Shown here: piece by piece, positions 5,019 through 5,910 of the stretch
How positions within the stretch are numbered: position 1 is the first letter of the stretch
Layout of the letters: each line of letters starts with the position of its first letter
Assembly: GCA_026394835.1 (NCBI GenBank)
Contig: JAPLZW010000017.1
Span: forward strand, 1 to 5,910
DNA from: Candidatus Wolfebacteria bacterium
Lineage (GTDB): Bacteria > Patescibacteriota > Minisyncoccia > UBA6257 > UBA9933
Reading direction: 5' to 3'
Length of the DNA: 5,910 nucleotides
Made by a program: the position numbers and the translations under genes
Notes under the pieces: model-generated
Seen by the model: the letters and a program-made list of their open reading frames with translations, nothing else
Databases searched by the model: none
Told to the model about the DNA's origin: nothing

Positions 5019-5910
5019 CTACCCGATTTTTATATTTGCGTACACACGGTTCCAGAAAGCTCCGAAAGCAACGAGGATGATAGCGAAACTTACGAGCCAG
5101 CCGATAAACGGGATAAACCCGATAAGCCCGATGGCTATCGCACCTCCTATCACGTACCAAATTCCCAGTCCATGGCCTTTGCCAAAGATACCTGTTTTCC
5201 TGAGTAACTCGCCAGCCAGAATGCAGGAAAAAGGAAAGGCAATCATAAACATAAAGACATAGAGCGCCATAAGAATTACGGCAGGCAGAAGCCCGATTAC
5301 TGTAAGGGCGGCAATGAGAGAAGCCGCGGGGATTACGACAAAGATTATGAACCCCCGGAGTAATTCTTTCCAAAAAGACGAAACAGCATTACCGGCTAAG
5401 GCTGTAAGCTCTTTTTTCCACAAAAGGAAGAAAATGATCGTTGCCGCTAGAAGCGTCATCATTTTTATAAACCACCAGGCAGCGATAAACCCGAAAAATC
5501 CTTTATTGCCGGGATTGCCGGCATTATTTTCAATTTTGTGGAATTGGATTTTTCCTATTTTGGCTCCGTCAGGAATAGTAATTTCTTGTTGGGAGTAATA
5601 ATCAAAAGTTCCTTTGATTATAGCGTTAGGATTTATAGATATTTTATTGGCGCGGACAGATACGTCTCCGGAATAATTTCCCCCAAGCGAAACATTGCCT
5701 CCGGCTATGTAGGCGTTTTTGGCAACGCTGAAATTCGGAAGCAGGTTGACCTGGCCTCCCGCTATAACTGCTTCACCCATCACGCTTTCTCCCAGGTTCA
5801 GGGTTCCGCCGGCTATATGGAGGTCGCCACCGACTTTGCTTGCGCTGTTTATTGTGCCGCCCACAATCCATACCGCTTTCGCGATTTCGTTGTTTGTATT
5901 TATAGTTCCT
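5019..5910 (-). CDS. Bactofilin-like beta-helix protein with a C-terminal membrane domain (5' end outside window)
   Basis: The frame stays open from the TAG stop (5019-5021) to the right edge, so the true start is outside; 296 residues are visible. A GTG at 5864 is internal, since coding sequence of the same repeat style continues upstream (GTINTNNEIAKAVWIVGG). The visible N-terminal part, to about residue 105, is made of 17-19-residue repeats with Gly-Gly turns (HIAGG, VIAGG, YIAGG) and alternating hydrophobic residues, the pattern of bactofilin or polymer-forming beta-helices. After a linker (about 105-135) come four or five membrane segments: roughly 137-164, 184-205, 206-228, 249-270 and 268-285. 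A role in envelope organization, with the repeats as a scaffold anchored in the membrane, is an inference. The repeats could be cytoplasmic or outside; the missing N-terminus may carry a signal peptide that would decide this. Confidence 0.85.
   Translation of the reverse strand, partial: GTINTNNEIAKAVWIVGGTINSASKVGGDLHIAGGTLNLGESVMGEAVIAGGQVNLLPNFSVAKNAYIAGGNVSLGGNYSGDVSVRANKISINPNAIIKGTFDYYSQQEITIPDGAKIGKIQFHKIENNAGNPGNKGFFGFIAAWWFIKMMTLLAATIIFFLLWKKELTALAGNAVSSFWKELLRGFIIFVVIPAASLIAALTVIGLLPAVILMALYVFMFMIAFPFSCILAGELLRKTGIFGKGHGLGIWYVIGGAIAIGLIGFIPFIGWLVSFAIILVAFGAFWNRVYANIKIG

Noticed and set aside
5081..5092. TAGCGAAACTT copy of the dnaK hairpin arm
   Set aside because: It is an 11-base match inside coding sequence of the right-end gene without the partner arm, so chance is the simplest explanation.
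4666..5373. 235-codon minus-strand open frame
   Set aside because: It runs through the tRNA-Lys gene, two terminators and antisense to dnaJ, and its residue composition is not protein-like; the bactofilin-like frame is the real minus-strand gene.
5314..5598. Plus-strand open frame opposite the membrane part of the right-end gene
   Set aside because: It is antisense to a frame with clear repeats and membrane segments and shows no family motif.

Overview
The window carries a bacterial Hsp70 chaperone locus, followed by a tRNA-Lys gene and a convergent, partly visible gene for a bactofilin-like membrane protein. Several traits suggest a small-genome bacterium of the Candidate Phyla Radiation (Patescibacteria, perhaps Parcubacteria): short AT-rich intergenic gaps with hairpin elements, a short GrpE, a tRNA without encoded CCA, and a conserved-looking polytopic protein of unknown function inside the chaperone cluster. 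The placement is an inference from gene style. The standard code (table 11) fits, since no reading frame here needs TGA to be read as an amino acid.

Layout: bases 2-49 are the last 15 codons of an upstream + strand gene, possibly the heat-shock repressor hrcA by position only. Bases 80-142 hold an unusual regulatory region: a perfect 40-bp palindrome that contains a good sigma-70-type promoter, preceded by a 21-bp-spaced repetition of the same half-site words. Then come grpE (180-653), an AT-rich degenerate inverted repeat (about 655-770), dnaK (772-2601), a short perfect hairpin (2608-2631), a polytopic membrane protein of unknown function (2633-3610), a weak terminator overlapping a strong promoter (3631-3666), and dnaJ (3691-4821). 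A terminator hairpin after dnaJ also contains a promoter-like pair that would start just before tRNA-Lys(TTT) (4869-4942). A 15-bp bidirectional terminator (4972-5004) separates this from the minus-strand gene (5019 to beyond 5910).

How the genes work together: DnaJ delivers unfolded clients to DnaK and stimulates its ATPase; GrpE exchanges ADP for ATP on DnaK. All three are intact in their key motifs. grpE and dnaK share one likely promoter, whereas dnaJ appears to have its own. No CIRCE element (the usual HrcA operator) is visible; the 40-bp palindrome sits where it would be expected.

The most interesting points are the non-CIRCE palindrome/promoter, the recurrent nesting of promoters inside inverted repeats, the AU-rich fold directly before the dnaK start, the unknown membrane protein between dnaK and dnaJ, and the beta-helix-plus-membrane protein at the right end.
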